From Alligator mississippiensis (lineage: Eukaryota > Chordata > Crocodylia > Alligatoridae): a DNA stretch of 64,000 nt. The stretch's first letter is position 1, and every line of letters begins with the position of its first letter. The stretch is from contig NC_081830.1 of assembly GCF_030867095.1 (NCBI RefSeq), positions 37,617,832 through 37,681,831 of the forward strand. Reading direction: 5' to 3'. This document shows positions 44,263 through 57,952 of the stretch, one piece after another. The position numbers and the translations under genes were made by a program. The notes below the pieces were generated by a model. That model ran no database searches. It was given only the letters and a program-made list of their open reading frames with translations, and was not told the origin of the DNA.

Positions 44263-45951
44263 TTGCAACTGTTGCGCGCATCCTGGCCAGCCCTTCTTTC
44301 TTGGTCCCTGGCCGGGGGCCCGGGTTGCCCGGCGCGTGCTGCAGGCTCCCCGCCCCAGCCCTGGAGCACCGGGCAGGGGCAGGGGCAGGGGCAGGGGCAG
44401 GGGAGCCCTTGCCCGAGGCGCGTGGGCCTGTGTGGAGGGGAGCAGGCGGGGGAGCTTGGGGGAGTGCTGCGCCCCCAGCCCGTGGGGGCGGGCCTGGCGC
44501 TGGTGCTGGTGCTGGTGCCGGGCGGGCTGGGGGTGCCGAGGCGGCAGCGTGCGAGCCCAAGCACATCACAATTGCCCTTTACCGTCTGGGGCCGTAGGTG
44601 CGCCTTGCCCAGGCTCCTGCGTCGCCCCGTGGCAGGGAGCGGACGCTGAAGGGCCGAGGGGCCTGCGGAGAAGCAGGGGGGGGTTCCGCTGCCGCTCTCT
44701 CCCCTGCCGCCGGCAGCGGCGAAGGTCTCGGCCGTTGTCCTTGGGAGGCTGCGCGCCTATCTGCCGCGCCGAATGGCCGCCGGCGGCCCTTTCCAGCGAG
44801 AATCCGAGCGAGCCCTTTGTGAGCCCGGCTGAGTGGTCAGGTTGCGCGGCGTGTGGTGGCAGGAGGTTCCGCGCGTGAGCGTCACGGCACGGCCTGGGGT
44901 AAAAGAGCTGCCTGGGGGCCGTTTGCAACTTCCCAGCTGCGGGGTTCACGCCATGAGCCCTGGCCCGTGTCTCGTGCGAGACGGGAAATGGGGAATCCCC
45001 ACCGAGTCCTCTCTTTGCCGCTCGCTCGGGAGTTTGGAAACCCTCAGCACGTCCCGCCTCCGGCGTCTCTTTTCTGGAGGGAAAAGGCCTGGCCTCGGGA
45101 GCCTCTCCTCCCGCGGGGGACCCTCCGTGCCGCTCCTCCGCCCGGCTGCCCTTCTCTGTGCCCGCTCCGTGTGTGCCGCGGGAGGTGTGGGGGCCGGAGC
45201 GGGGCCCAGCTTGCCAGGCGTGGACGCAGCGTGGATGCAGGAGGGGGCGCCGTGGTCCTTTCGGTTGCCAGATCCTTGCGCAGGTGGCCCCGGTCCGCCT
45301 TGGCCGTGACCCCGGGGCGCATTTTTCTGTGGCCGGCACTTCTGGCCAGCTCGCTACTCGCCCCCTTTCCCAGGTCCCGTTCGCCTCTGTTAGAGAGCAC
45401 GGGGTCCGGCACGGGCCCCTGGCGCACCCCGCCGCTTGCTTCTCTCTGTCCTGATAAGGGCCCGTTTCCGCTCCCTCCCAGCTTCCGATCCGCAAGTGGA
45501 CGTTCCCGCCACTCCCCGGACTGCCTGGCATAGTGACGAGCCCCGGGTGGGGGACCTTGTCGGAGGCTTGGCGGAAGGAAGCGGGAGACGGCCGTTGGCA
45601 AGCGGGCCGCCCCGATCCACCTGCTGAATGACACTCTCCGAGCACTCCAGGCGGCCGGCGAGGCGCGGTTTCCCTGGGGCAGAGCCGCGTTGCTTGCTCC
45701 CCGGCAGTCGGTGTTCAGGCAGGCGCCGAGCGGTTCTGTATTGGACGCCTGTTTCTCCCGGTTTGCCGGGAGCAGAAGATAGGCCGCCTGGCCCGTGGTG
45801 CCCTGCATCCCCTCTGGAGCCTGTGCTCGGGTGCTGGCAGCCCACCAGGGCTCGGGGACCCGGGCGGTTTTCGGCGGGGGCTTGCGTGCTGCGGTTAGGA
45901 GCGCGGCCGTTTCCGGTCGGAGCTGCTCCAGGGCCCGGGGCCGAACGCCAG

Positions 45952-46054
45952 TGCTGGCTACAAATGTCCAACTCGGGATCCTTAAAATTCTAGTTTATTA
46001 GGCGGATTGAAACACTGTAATGAGTTAAATCATAAACCTTGGGGCTGGTCCCCC

Positions 46055-46090
<36 letters not shown>

Positions 46091-47047
46091 CACACACAGT
46101 AGCAAGCTACAGAGTCAGGTATACCTATCCTAGAAGCGCTGGAGTCTGCCGTCGATGGCCAGTCGAGCCTTCTTTCAGCGTGGTGTTATCCTCCAGAAGG
46201 GGGTCGCCGGCTGGTCCTTCTGGCTGGACAGGTGTGGTCAAGTTGGAGATGAAGAGGGCGCCCCTGAGGGTCACTTTTCACTGCCTTTTCTCTGTCCTTG
46301 GCAGACTTTGGTGACTCCCCAGTTTTCAGGTTTGCCCAATCCAGGGGTCATTGACTCTCGTGGGACTTTCCCCTCCCCCCCCCCCGCTCGGTGGCTACTG
46401 GATGGCATCTGTCAGCCCCAGGGGTCGTGCGCATGAACGTGCAGGTTTGGGAGTCCGTTGATGAATTTGGAATAGGGCTCTGGGAGCGGTCGCTCTGGAG
46501 ATATTCAGCCCCAAAGTTGTTCCCCGGCGTGGATTAACTGAGGCCAGGGCTTCTGGCCCTTGATCAGTGACGTTTAGAGATTTCCCGGTTGTTACATTGC
46601 GTTGTATTGAATTTTTCCGTTGGTTGATCTGCAGCTCCCAGGTGTTAATTTCTGTCTGCTACTATGTTACACATTCAATCATGTTACACATTCAATCACG
46701 GATTGACTGGCTCTTTCAGGGGCCAGCCTGATACAGGGAAGGGCAGTTTGATTCCTGCCCTTGTTAACATTGTTACAATGTATAACTTACTTATGAAACT
46801 AAACACATTCAGTGGAAAGTTGAAAGGTGAGGAGTCTAAAAGATAAGCTACAAATGCCATGGCACACAAATAGATAAAACTACCAAAATACAAGGGGAGA
46901 TACAAAATGCACACACACAACTTTGAAAACACAATTCCTCATCTTAAAGTGAAAGAGAGAGGAAGGAAGAAAAGGTAGAAAAAGGGAAACATATCCAAAG
47001 AGGGGAGAGCAAATGCAGGCAAGAGGAAAAGGGGGCTTTCTGCCACA
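45952..47047 (-). mobile_element. Solo LTR 6 in 5S spacer
   Basis: 1096 bp. Carries the common CAATCCAGG form. Confidence 0.72.
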
Positions 47048-47789
47048 CCAGCAGGTGCCGGTGGTCGGCCCCGGTGGAGTTTGTCGGTTTCCGGTCCCGC
47101 CTGAGGTGCTGCGGCCTGGGTTGGGGTCAGCCCCGCTGCCTTGTCCCTGGAGAGGAGTGGGCGTGGGGAGGGAACGCCCCTGAGATCTTGCCCGGGGCAG
47201 GCGGGCGCAAGGAATGCCTGGAGGCTCTGGGCGGCGGCCCTGGCCTCCTTGAGCGCCCCCCAGGCCGGGCTGTGGATGCGAAGGCCCCAGTGAGTCCCTG
47301 GCAGGTGTTGGGCTTGTGCTGGACTGGAAGAGACGTTGAGGGGGAGCTTGCGTGTAGCCAGTGCCTGGGCCCGCCGTTTCCGTGCGGGTGTTGGTGGAGC
47401 GTGGCAGGGGATTTGCCCGAGCTGGGGGTGTCTTTTCCTGGTCGTGGCTTAGGACTGGGTGCGGTGGCAGGGGCAGGCTGTGTGCGGGGCCAGGAGGGGA
47501 GAGGAGGGGCCCGGGTCAGGGGTGGGGGCCTGGAGCAGGGAGGCGGGAGGCGGGCAGCAGGCTGGAGTTGGGGGAGGCGGGCGGGGGTCAGGGGGTGCGC
47601 GCCCAGGGCGAGCAGGGGCGGTGGGCCGTGAGTGCGCACGTGTTGGTGTTGGGCGCGCGTGTGACGGGAGGGGCGGGGCGGGGCGGGCTGTGTGCGGGCG
47701 CGGGGAGGTGGGGCGGGCCGGGAGCAGGCGTGCGGGGTGGGAGCGGGGTGTACGCCGGCCTGAAAAGGGCCGGGCGAGGCAGGGCTGGC

Positions 47790-47909
47790 GCCTACGGCCA
47801 TACCACCCTGAACACGCCCGATCTCGTCTGATCTCGGAAGCTAAGCAGGGTTGGGCCCGGTTAGTACCTGGATGGGAGACCGCCTGGGAATACCGGGTGC
47901 TGTAGGCTT
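47790..47909 (+). rRNA. RNA5S: 5S rRNA gene 6
   Basis: Identical to gene 2. Its downstream spacer reads GTGTGCTGCAGG, a form shared only with gene 1. Confidence 0.98.
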
Positions 47910-49588
47910 TTGCAACTGTTGCGCGCATCCTGGCCAGCCCTTCTTTCTTGGTCCCTGGCCGGGGGCCCGGGTTGCCCGGCGCGTGTGCTGCAGGCTCCCC
48001 GCCCCAGCCCTGGAGCACCGGGCAGGGGCAGGGGCAGGGGAGCCCTTGCCCGAGGCGCGTGGGCCTGTGTGGAGGGGAGCAGGCGGGGGAGCTTGGGGGA
48101 GTGCTGCGCCCCCAGCCCGTGGGGGCGGGCCTGGCGCTGGTGCTGGTGCTGGTGCCGGGCGGGCTGGGGGTGCCGAGGCGGCAGCGTGCGAGCCCAAGCA
48201 CATCACAATTGCCCTTTACCGTCTGGGGCCGTAGGTGCGCCTTGCCCAGGCTCCTGCGTCGCCCCGTGGCAGGGAGCGGACGCTGAAGGGCCGAGGGGCC
48301 TGCGGAGAAGCAGGGGGGGGTTCCGCTGCCGCTCTCTCCCCTGCCGCCGGCAGCGGCGAAGGTCTCGGCCGTTGTCCTTGGGAGGCTGCGCGCCTATCTG
48401 CCGCGCCGAATGGCCGCCGGCGGCCCTTTCCAGCGAGAATCCGAGCGAGCCCTTTGTGAGCCCGGCTGAGTGGTCAGGTTGCGCGGCGTGTGGTGGCAGG
48501 AGGTTCCGCGCGTGAGCGTCACGGCACGGCCTGGGGTAAAAGAGCTGCCTGGGGGCCGTTTGCAACTTCCCAGCTGCGGGGTTCACGCCATGAGCCCTGG
48601 CCCGTGTCTCGTGCGAGACGGGAAATGGGGAATCCCCACCGAGTCCTCTCTTTGCCGCTCGCTCGGGAGTTTGGAAACCCTCAGCACGTCCCGCCTCCGG
48701 CGTCTCTTTTCTGGAGGGAAAAGGCCTGGCCTCGGGAGCCTCTCCTCCCGCGGGGGACCCTCCGTGCCGCTCCTCCGCCCGGCTGCCCTTCTCTGTGCCC
48801 GCTCCGTGTGTGCCGCGGGAGGTGTGGGGGCCGGAGCGGGGCCCAGCTTGCCAGGCGTGGACGCAGCGTGGATGCAGGAGGGGGCGCCGTGGTCCTTTCG
48901 GTTGCCAGATCCTTGCGCAGGTGGCCCCGGTCCGCCTTGGCCGTGACCCCGGGGCGCATTTTTCTGTGGCCGGCACTTCTGGCCAGCTCGCTACTCGCCC
49001 CCTTTCCCAGGTCCCGTTCGCCTCTGTTAGAGAGCACGGGGTCCGGCACGGGCCCCTGGCGCACCCCGCCGCTTGCTTCTCTCTGTCCTGATAAGGGCCC
49101 GTTTCCGCTCCCTCCCAGCTTCCGATCCGCAAGTGGACGTTCCCGCCACTCCCCGGACTGCCTGGCATAGTGACGAGCCCCGGGTGGGGGACCTTGTCGG
49201 AGGCTTGGCGGAAGGAAGCGGGAGACGGCCGTTGGCAAGCGGGCCGCCCCGATCCACCTGCTGAATGACACTCTCCGAGCACTCCAGGCGGCCGGCGAGG
49301 CGCGGTTTCCCTGGGGCAGAGCCGCGTTGCTTGCTCCCCGGCAGTCGGTGTTCAGGCAGGCGCCGAGCGGTTCTGTATTGGACGCCTGTTTCTCCCGGTT
49401 TGCCGGGAGCAGAAGATAGGCCGCCTGGCCCGTGGTGCCCTGCATCCCCTCTGGAGCCTGTGCTCGGGTGCTGGCAGCCCACCAGGGCTCGGGGACCCGG
49501 GCGGTTTTCGGCGGGGGCTTGCGTGCTGCGGTTAGGAGCGCGGCCGTTTCCGGTCGGAGCTGCTCCAGGGCCCGGGGCCGAACGCCAG

Positions 49589-49691
49589 TGCTGGCTACAA
49601 ATGTCCAACTCGGGATCCTTAAAATTCTAGTTTATTAGGCGGATTGAAACACTGTAATGAGTTAAATCATAAACCTTGGGGCTGGTCCCCC

Positions 49692-49727
<36 letters not shown>

Positions 49728-50679
49728 CACAGTAGCAAGCTACAGAGTCAGGTATACCTATCCTAGAAGCGCTGGAGTCTGCCGTCGATGGCCAGTCGAG
49801 CCTTCTTTCAGCGTGGTGTTATCCTCCAGAAGGGGGTCGCCGGCTGGTCCTTCTGGCTGGACAGGTGTGGTCAAGTTGGAGATGAAGAGGGCGCCCCTGA
49901 GGGTCACTTTTCACTGCCTTTTCTCTGTCCTTGGCAGACTTTGGTGACTCCCCAGTTTTCAGGTTTGCCCAATCCAGGGGTCATTGACTCTCGTGGGACT
50001 TTCCCCTCCCCCCCCCCGCTCGGTGGCTACTGGATGGCATCTGTCAGCCCCAGGGGTCGTGCGCATGAACGTGCAGGTTTGGGAGTCCGTTGATGAATTT
50101 GGAATAGGGCTCTGGGAGCGGTCGCTCTGGAGATATTCAGCCCCAAAGTTGTTCCCCGGCGTGGATTAACTGAGGCCAGGGCTTCTGGCCCTTGATCAGT
50201 GACGTTTAGAGATTTCCCGGTTGTTACATTGCGTTGTATTGAATTTTTCCGTTGGTTGATCTGCAGCTCCCAGGTGTTAATTTCTGTCTGCTACTATGTT
50301 ACACATTCAATCATGTTACACATTCAATCACGGATTGACTGGCTCTTTCAGGGGCCAGCCTGATACAGGGAAGGGCAGTTTGATTCCTGCCCTTGTTAAC
50401 ATTGTTACAATGTATAACTTACTTATGAAACTAAACACATTCAGTGGAAAGTTGAAAGGTGAGGAGTCTAAAAGATAAGCTACAAATGCCATGGCACACA
50501 AATAGATAAAACTACCAAAATACAAGGGGAGATACAAAATGCACACACACAACTTTGAAAACACAATTCCTCATCTTAAAGTGAAAGAGAGAGGAAGGAA
50601 GAAAAGGTAGAAAAAGGGAAACATATCCAAAGAGGGGAGAGCAAATGCAGGCAAGAGGAAAAGGGGGCTTTCTGCCACA
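49589..50679 (-). mobile_element. Solo LTR 7 in 5S spacer
   Basis: 1091 bp. Its C-tract length matches copy 3, four units away. Confidence 0.72.
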
Positions 50680-51421
50680 CCAGCAGGTGCCGGTGGTCGG
50701 CCCCGGTGGAGTTTGTCGGTTTCCGGTCCCGCCTGAGGTGCTGCGGCCTGGGTTGGGGTCAGCCCCGCTGCCTTGTCCCTGGAGAGGAGTGGGCGTGGGG
50801 AGGGAACGCCCCTGAGATCTTGCCCGGGGCAGGCGGGCGCAAGGAATGCCTGGAGGCTCTGGGCGGCGGCCCTGGCCTCCTTGAGCGCCCCCCAGGCCGG
50901 GCTGTGGATGCGAAGGCCCCAGTGAGTCCCTGGCAGGTGTTGGGCTTGTGCTGGACTGGAAGAGACGTTGAGGGGGAGCTTGCGTGTAGCCAGTGCCTGG
51001 GCCCGCCGTTTCCGTGCGGGTGTTGGTGGAGCGTGGCAGGGGATTTGCCCGAGCTGGGGGTGTCTTTTCCTGGTCGTGGCTTAGGACTGGGTGCGGTGGC
51101 AGGGGCAGGCTGTGTGCGGGGCCAGGAGGGGAGAGGAGGGGCCCGGGTCAGGGGTGGGGGCCTGGAGCAGGGAGGCGGGAGGCGGGCAGCAGGCTGGAGT
51201 TGGGGGAGGCGGGCGGGGGTCAGGGGGTGCGCGCCCAGGGCGAGCAGGGGCGGTGGGCCGTGAGTGCGCACGTGTTGGTGTTGGGCGCGCGTGTGACGGG
51301 AGGGGCGGGGCGGGGCGGGCTGTGTGCGGGCGCGGGGAGGTGGGGCGGGCCGGGAGCAGGCGTGCGGGGTGGGAGCGGGGTGTACGCCGGCCTGAAAAGG
51401 GCCGGGCGAGGCAGGGCTGGC

Positions 51422-51541
51422 GCCTACGGCCATACCACCCTGAACACGCCCGATCTCGTCTGATCTCGGAAGCTAAGCAGGGTTGGGCCCGGTTAGTACC
51501 TGGATGGGAGACCGCCTGGGAATACCGGGTGCTGTAGGCTT
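51422..51541 (+). rRNA. RNA5S: 5S rRNA gene 7
   Basis: Identical to gene 2. Its downstream spacer has a shortened G-run near 51950 and a C marker at 52137 shared with unit 1. Confidence 0.98.
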
Positions 51542-53223
51542 TTGCAACTGTTGCGCGCATCCTGGCCAGCCCTTCTTTCTTGGTCCCTGGCCGGGGGCCC
51601 GGGTTGCCCGGCGCGTGCTGCAGGCTCCCCGCCCCAGCCCTGGAGCACCGGGCAGGGGCAGGGGCAGGGGCAGGGGAGCCCTTGCCCGAGGCGCGTGGGC
51701 CTGTGTGGAGGGGAGCAGGCGGGGGAGCTTGGGGGAGTGCTGCGCCCCCAGCCCGTGGGGGCGGGCCTGGCGCTGGTGCTGGTGCTGGTGCCGGGCGGGC
51801 TGGGGGTGCCGAGGCGGCAGCGTGCGAGCCCAAGCACATCACAATTGCCCTTTACCGTCTGGGGCCGTAGGTGCGCCTTGCCCAGGCTCCTGCGTCGCCC
51901 CGTGGCAGGGAGCGGACGCTGAAGGGCCGAGGGGCCTGCGGAGAAGCAGGGGGGGTTCCGCTGCCGCTCTCTCCCCTGCCGCCGGCAGCGGCGAAGGTCT
52001 CGGCCGTTGTCCTTGGGAGGCTGCGCGCCTATCTGCCGCGCCGAATGGCCGCCGGCGGCCCTTTCCAGCGAGAATCCGAGCGAGCCCTTTGTGAGCCCGG
52101 CTGAGTGGTCAGGTTGCGCGGCGTGTGGTGGCAGGACGTTCCGCGCGTGAGCGTCACGGCACGGCCTGGGGTAAAAGAGCTGCCTGGGGGCCGTTTGCAA
52201 CTTCCCAGCTGCGGGGTTCACGCCATGAGCCCTGGCCCGTGTCTCGTGCGAGACGGGAAATGGGGAATCCCCACCGAGTCCTCTCTTTGCCGCTCGCTCG
52301 GGAGTTTGGAAACCCTCAGCACGTCCCGCCTCCGGCGTCTCTTTTCTGGAGGGAAAAGGCCTGGCCTCGGGAGCCTCTCCTCCCGCGGGGGACCCTCCGT
52401 GCCGCTCCTCCGCCCGGCTGCCCTTCTCTGTGCCCGCTCCGTGTGTGCCGCGGGAGGTGTGGGGGCCGGAGCGGGGCCCAGCTTGCCAGGCGTGGACGCA
52501 GCGTGGATGCAGGAGGGGGCGCCGTGGTCCTTTCGGTTGCCAGATCCTTGCGCAGGTGGCCCCGGTCCGCCTTGGCCGTGACCCCGGGGCGCATTTTTCT
52601 GTGGCCGGCACTTCTGGCCAGCTCGCTACTCGCCCCCTTTCCCAGGTCCCGTTCGCCTCTGTTAGAGAGCACGGGGTCCGGCACGGGCCCCTGGCGCACC
52701 CCGCCGCTTGCTTCTCTCTGTCCTGATAAGGGCCCGTTTCCGCTCCCTCCCAGCTTCCGATCCGCAAGTGGACGTTCCCGCCACTCCCCGGACTGCCTGG
52801 CATAGTGACGAGCCCCGGGTGGGGGACCTTGTCGGAGGCTTGGCGGAAGGAAGCGGGAGACGGCCGTTGGCAAGCGGGCCGCCCCGATCCACCTGCTGAA
52901 TGACACTCTCCGAGCACTCCAGGCGGCCGGCGAGGCGCGGTTTCCCTGGGGCAGAGCCGCGTTGCTTGCTCCCCGGCAGTCGGTGTTCAGGCAGGCGCCG
53001 AGCGGTTCTGTATTGGACGCCTGTTTCTCCCGGTTTGCCGGGAGCAGAAGATAGGCCGCCTGGCCCGTGGTGCCCTGCATCCCCTCTGGAGCCTGTGCTC
53101 GGGTGCTGGCAGCCCACCAGGGCTCGGGGACCCGGGCGGTTTTCGGCGGGGGCTTGCGTGCTGCGGTTAGGAGCGCGGCCGTTTCCGGTCGGAGCTGCTC
53201 CAGGGCCCGGGGCCGAACGCCAG

Positions 53224-53326
53224 TGCTGGCTACAAATGTCCAACTCGGGATCCTTAAAATTCTAGTTTATTAGGCGGATTGAAACACTGTAATGAGTTAA
53301 ATCATAAACCTTGGGGCTGGTCCCCC

Positions 53327-53358
<32 letters not shown>

Positions 53359-54315
53359 CACACACAGTAGCAAGCTACAGAGTCAGGTATACCTATCCTA
53401 GAAGCGCTGGAGTCTGCCGTCGATGGCCAGTCGAGCCTTCTTTCAGCGTGGTGTTATCCTCCAGAAGGGGGTCGCCGGCTGGTCCTTCTGGCTGGACAGG
53501 TGTGGTCAAGTTGGAGATGAAGAGGGCGCCCCTGAGGGTCACTTTTCACTGCCTTTTCTCTGTCCTTGGCAGACTTTGGTGACTCCCCAGTTTTCAGGTT
53601 TGCCCAATCCAGGGGTCATTGACTCTCGTGGGACTTTCCCCTCCCCCCCCCCCGCTCGGTGGCTACTGGATGGCATCTGTCAGCCCCAGGGGTCGTGCGC
53701 ATGAACGTGCAGGTTTGGGAGTCCGTTGATGAATTTGGAATAGGGCTCTGGGAGCGGTCGCTCTGGAGATATTCAGCCCCAAAGTTGTTCCCCGGCGTGG
53801 ATTAACTGAGGCCAGGGCTTCTGGCCCTTGATCAGTGACGTTTAGAGATTTCCCGGTTGTTACATTGCGTTGTATTGAATTTTTCCGTTGGTTGATCTGC
53901 AGCTCCCAGGTGTTAATTTCTGTCTGCTACTATGTTACACATTCAATCATGTTACACATTCAATCACGGATTGACTGGCTCTTTCAGGGGCCAGCCTGAT
54001 ACAGGGAAGGGCAGTTTGATTCCTGCCCTTGTTAACATTGTTACAATGTATAACTTACTTATGAAACTAAACACATTCAGTGGAAAGTTGAAAGGTGAGG
54101 AGTCTAAAAGATAAGCTACAAATGCCATGGCACACAAATAGATAAAACTACCAAAATACAAGGGGAGATACAAAATGCACACACACAACTTTGAAAACAC
54201 AATTCCTCATCTTAAAGTGAAAGAGAGAGGAAGGAAGAAAAGGTAGAAAAAGGGAAACATATCCAAAGAGGGGAGAGCAAATGCAGGCAAGAGGAAAAGG
54301 GGGCTTTCTGCCACA
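53224..54315 (-). mobile_element. Solo LTR 8 in 5S spacer
   Basis: 1092 bp, indistinguishable by eye from copies 9 and 10. Confidence 0.72.
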
Positions 54316-55057
54316 CCAGCAGGTGCCGGTGGTCGGCCCCGGTGGAGTTTGTCGGTTTCCGGTCCCGCCTGAGGTGCTGCGGCCTGGGTTGGGGTCAGCC
54401 CCGCTGCCTTGTCCCTGGAGAGGAGTGGGCGTGGGGAGGGAACGCCCCTGAGATCTTGCCCGGGGCAGGCGGGCGCAAGGAATGCCTGGAGGCTCTGGGC
54501 GGCGGCCCTGGCCTCCTTGAGCGCCCCCCAGGCCGGGCTGTGGATGCGAAGGCCCCAGTGAGTCCCTGGCAGGTGTTGGGCTTGTGCTGGACTGGAAGAG
54601 ACGTTGAGGGGGAGCTTGCGTGTAGCCAGTGCCTGGGCCCGCCGTTTCCGTGCGGGTGTTGGTGGAGCGTGGCAGGGGATTTGCCCGAGCTGGGGGTGTC
54701 TTTTCCTGGTCGTGGCTTAGGACTGGGTGCGGTGGCAGGGGCAGGCTGTGTGCGGGGCCAGGAGGGGAGAGGAGGGGCCCGGGTCAGGGGTGGGGGCCTG
54801 GAGCAGGGAGGCGGGAGGCGGGCAGCAGGCTGGAGTTGGGGGAGGCGGGCGGGGGTCAGGGGGTGCGCGCCCAGGGCGAGCAGGGGCGGTGGGCCGTGAG
54901 TGCGCACGTGTTGGTGTTGGGCGCGCGTGTGACGGGAGGGGCGGGGCGGGGCGGGCTGTGTGCGGGCGCGGGGAGGTGGGGCGGGCCGGGAGCAGGCGTG
55001 CGGGGTGGGAGCGGGGTGTACGCCGGCCTGAAAAGGGCCGGGCGAGGCAGGGCTGGC

Positions 55058-55177
55058 GCCTACGGCCATACCACCCTGAACACGCCCGATCTCGTCTGAT
55101 CTCGGAAGCTAAGCAGGGTTGGGCCCGGTTAGTACCTGGATGGGAGACCGCCTGGGAATACCGGGTGCTGTAGGCTT
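55058..55177 (+). rRNA. RNA5S: 5S rRNA gene 8
   Basis: Identical to gene 2. An A marker at 55533 downstream is shared only with unit 10. Confidence 0.98.
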
Positions 55178-56860
55178 TTGCAACTGTTGCGCGCATCCTG
55201 GCCAGCCCTTCTTTCTTGGTCCCTGGCCGGGGGCCCGGGTTGCCCGGCGCGTGCTGCAGGCTCCCCGCCCCAGCCCTGGAGCACCGGGCAGGGGCAGGGG
55301 CAGGGGCAGGGGAGCCCTTGCCCGAGGCGCGTGGGCCTGTGTGGAGGGGAGCAGGCGGGGGAGCTTGGGGGAGTGCTGCGCCCCCAGCCCGTGGGGGCGG
55401 GCCTGGCGCTGGTGCTGGTGCTGGTGCCGGGCGGGCTGGGGGTGCCGAGGCGGCAGCGTGCGAGCCCAAGCACATCACAATTGCCCTTTACCGTCTGGGG
55501 CCGTAGGTGCGCCTTGCCCAGGCTCCTGCGTCACCCCGTGGCAGGGAGCGGACGCTGAAGGGCCGAGGGGCCTGCGGAGAAGCAGGGGGGGGTTCCGCTG
55601 CCGCTCTCTCCCCTGCCGCCGGCAGCGGCGAAGGTCTCGGCCGTTGTCCTTGGGAGGCTGCGCGCCTATCTGCCGCGCCGAATGGCCGCCGGCGGCCCTT
55701 TCCAGCGAGAATCCGAGCGAGCCCTTTGTGAGCCCGGCTGAGTGGTCAGGTTGCGCGGCGTGTGGTGGCAGGAGGTTCCGCGCGTGAGCGTCACGGCACG
55801 GCCTGGGGTAAAAGAGCTGCCTGGGGGCCGTTTGCAACTTCCCAGCTGCGGGGTTCACGCCATGAGCCCTGGCCCGTGTCTCGTGCGAGACGGGAAATGG
55901 GGAATCCCCACCGAGTCCTCTCTTTGCCGCTCGCTCGGGAGTTTGGAAACCCTCAGCACGTCCCGCCTCCGGCGTCTCTTTTCTGGAGGGAAAAGGCCTG
56001 GCCTCGGGAGCCTCTCCTCCCGCGGGGGACCCTCCGTGCCGCTCCTCCGCCCGGCTGCCCTTCTCTGTGCCCGCTCCGTGTGTGCCGCGGGAGGTGTGGG
56101 GGCCGGAGCGGGGCCCAGCTTGCCAGGCGTGGACGCAGCGTGGATGCAGGAGGGGGCGCCGTGGTCCTTTCGGTTGCCAGATCCTTGCGCAGGTGGCCCC
56201 GGTCCGCCTTGGCCGTGACCCCGGGGCGCATTTTTCTGTGGCCGGCACTTCTGGCCAGCTCGCTACTCGCCCCCTTTCCCAGGTCCCGTTCGCCTCTGTT
56301 AGAGAGCACGGGGTCCGGCACGGGCCCCTGGCGCACCCCGCCGCTTGCTTCTCTCTGTCCTGATAAGGGCCCGTTTCCGCTCCCTCCCAGCTTCCGATCC
56401 GCAAGTGGACGTTCCCGCCACTCCCCGGACTGCCTGGCATAGTGACGAGCCCCGGGTGGGGGACCTTGTCGGAGGCTTGGCGGAAGGAAGCGGGAGACGG
56501 CCGTTGGCAAGCGGGCCGCCCCGATCCACCTGCTGAATGACACTCTCCGAGCACTCCAGGCGGCCGGCGAGGCGCGGTTTCCCTGGGGCAGAGCCGCGTT
56601 GCTTGCTCCCCGGCAGTCGGTGTTCAGGCAGGCGCCGAGCGGTTCTGTATTGGACGCCTGTTTCTCCCGGTTTGCCGGGAGCAGAAGATAGGCCGCCTGG
56701 CCCGTGGTGCCCTGCATCCCCTCTGGAGCCTGTGCTCGGGTGCTGGCAGCCCACCAGGGCTCGGGGACCCGGGCGGTTTTCGGCGGGGGCTTGCGTGCTG
56801 CGGTTAGGAGCGCGGCCGTTTCCGGTCGGAGCTGCTCCAGGGCCCGGGGCCGAACGCCAG

Positions 56861-56963
56861 TGCTGGCTACAAATGTCCAACTCGGGATCCTTAAAATTCT
56901 AGTTTATTAGGCGGATTGAAACACTGTAATGAGTTAAATCATAAACCTTGGGGCTGGTCCCCC

Positions 56964-56995
<32 letters not shown>

Positions 56996-57952
56996 CACAC
57001 ACAGTAGCAAGCTACAGAGTCAGGTATACCTATCCTAGAAGCGCTGGAGTCTGCCGTCGATGGCCAGTCGAGCCTTCTTTCAGCGTGGTGTTATCCTCCA
57101 GAAGGGGGTCGCCGGCTGGTCCTTCTGGCTGGACAGGTGTGGTCAAGTTGGAGATGAAGAGGGCGCCCCTGAGGGTCACTTTTCACTGCCTTTTCTCTGT
57201 CCTTGGCAGACTTTGGTGACTCCCCAGTTTTCAGGTTTGCCCAATCCAGGGGTCATTGACTCTCGTGGGACTTTCCCCTCCCCCCCCCCCGCTCGGTGGC
57301 TACTGGATGGCATCTGTCAGCCCCAGGGGTCGTGCGCATGAACGTGCAGGTTTGGGAGTCCGTTGATGAATTTGGAATAGGGCTCTGGGAGCGGTCGCTC
57401 TGGAGATATTCAGCCCCAAAGTTGTTCCCCGGCGTGGATTAACTGAGGCCAGGGCTTCTGGCCCTTGATCAGTGACGTTTAGAGATTTCCCGGTTGTTAC
57501 ATTGCGTTGTATTGAATTTTTCCGTTGGTTGATCTGCAGCTCCCAGGTGTTAATTTCTGTCTGCTACTATGTTACACATTCAATCATGTTACACATTCAA
57601 TCACGGATTGACTGGCTCTTTCAGGGGCCAGCCTGATACAGGGAAGGGCAGTTTGATTCCTGCCCTTGTTAACATTGTTACAATGTATAACTTACTTATG
57701 AAACTAAACACATTCAGTGGAAAGTTGAAAGGTGAGGAGTCTAAAAGATAAGCTACAAATGCCATGGCACACAAATAGATAAAACTACCAAAATACAAGG
57801 GGAGATACAAAATGCACACACACAACTTTGAAAACACAATTCCTCATCTTAAAGTGAAAGAGAGAGGAAGGAAGAAAAGGTAGAAAAAGGGAAACATATC
57901 CAAAGAGGGGAGAGCAAATGCAGGCAAGAGGAAAAGGGGGCTTTCTGCCACA
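56861..57952 (-). mobile_element. Solo LTR 9 in 5S spacer
   Basis: 1092 bp, consensus form. Confidence 0.72.

Noticed and set aside
51493-52917. Long minus-strand open frame of 474 codons in the array, and the many frames of 150-360 codons repeated in each unit
   Set aside because: They overlap on both strands, cross CR1, LTR and 5S sequence, are rich in Pro/Gly/Ala/Arg from GC bias, and change length with single-base run differences. No protein family is recognisable apart from the dead CR1 motifs.
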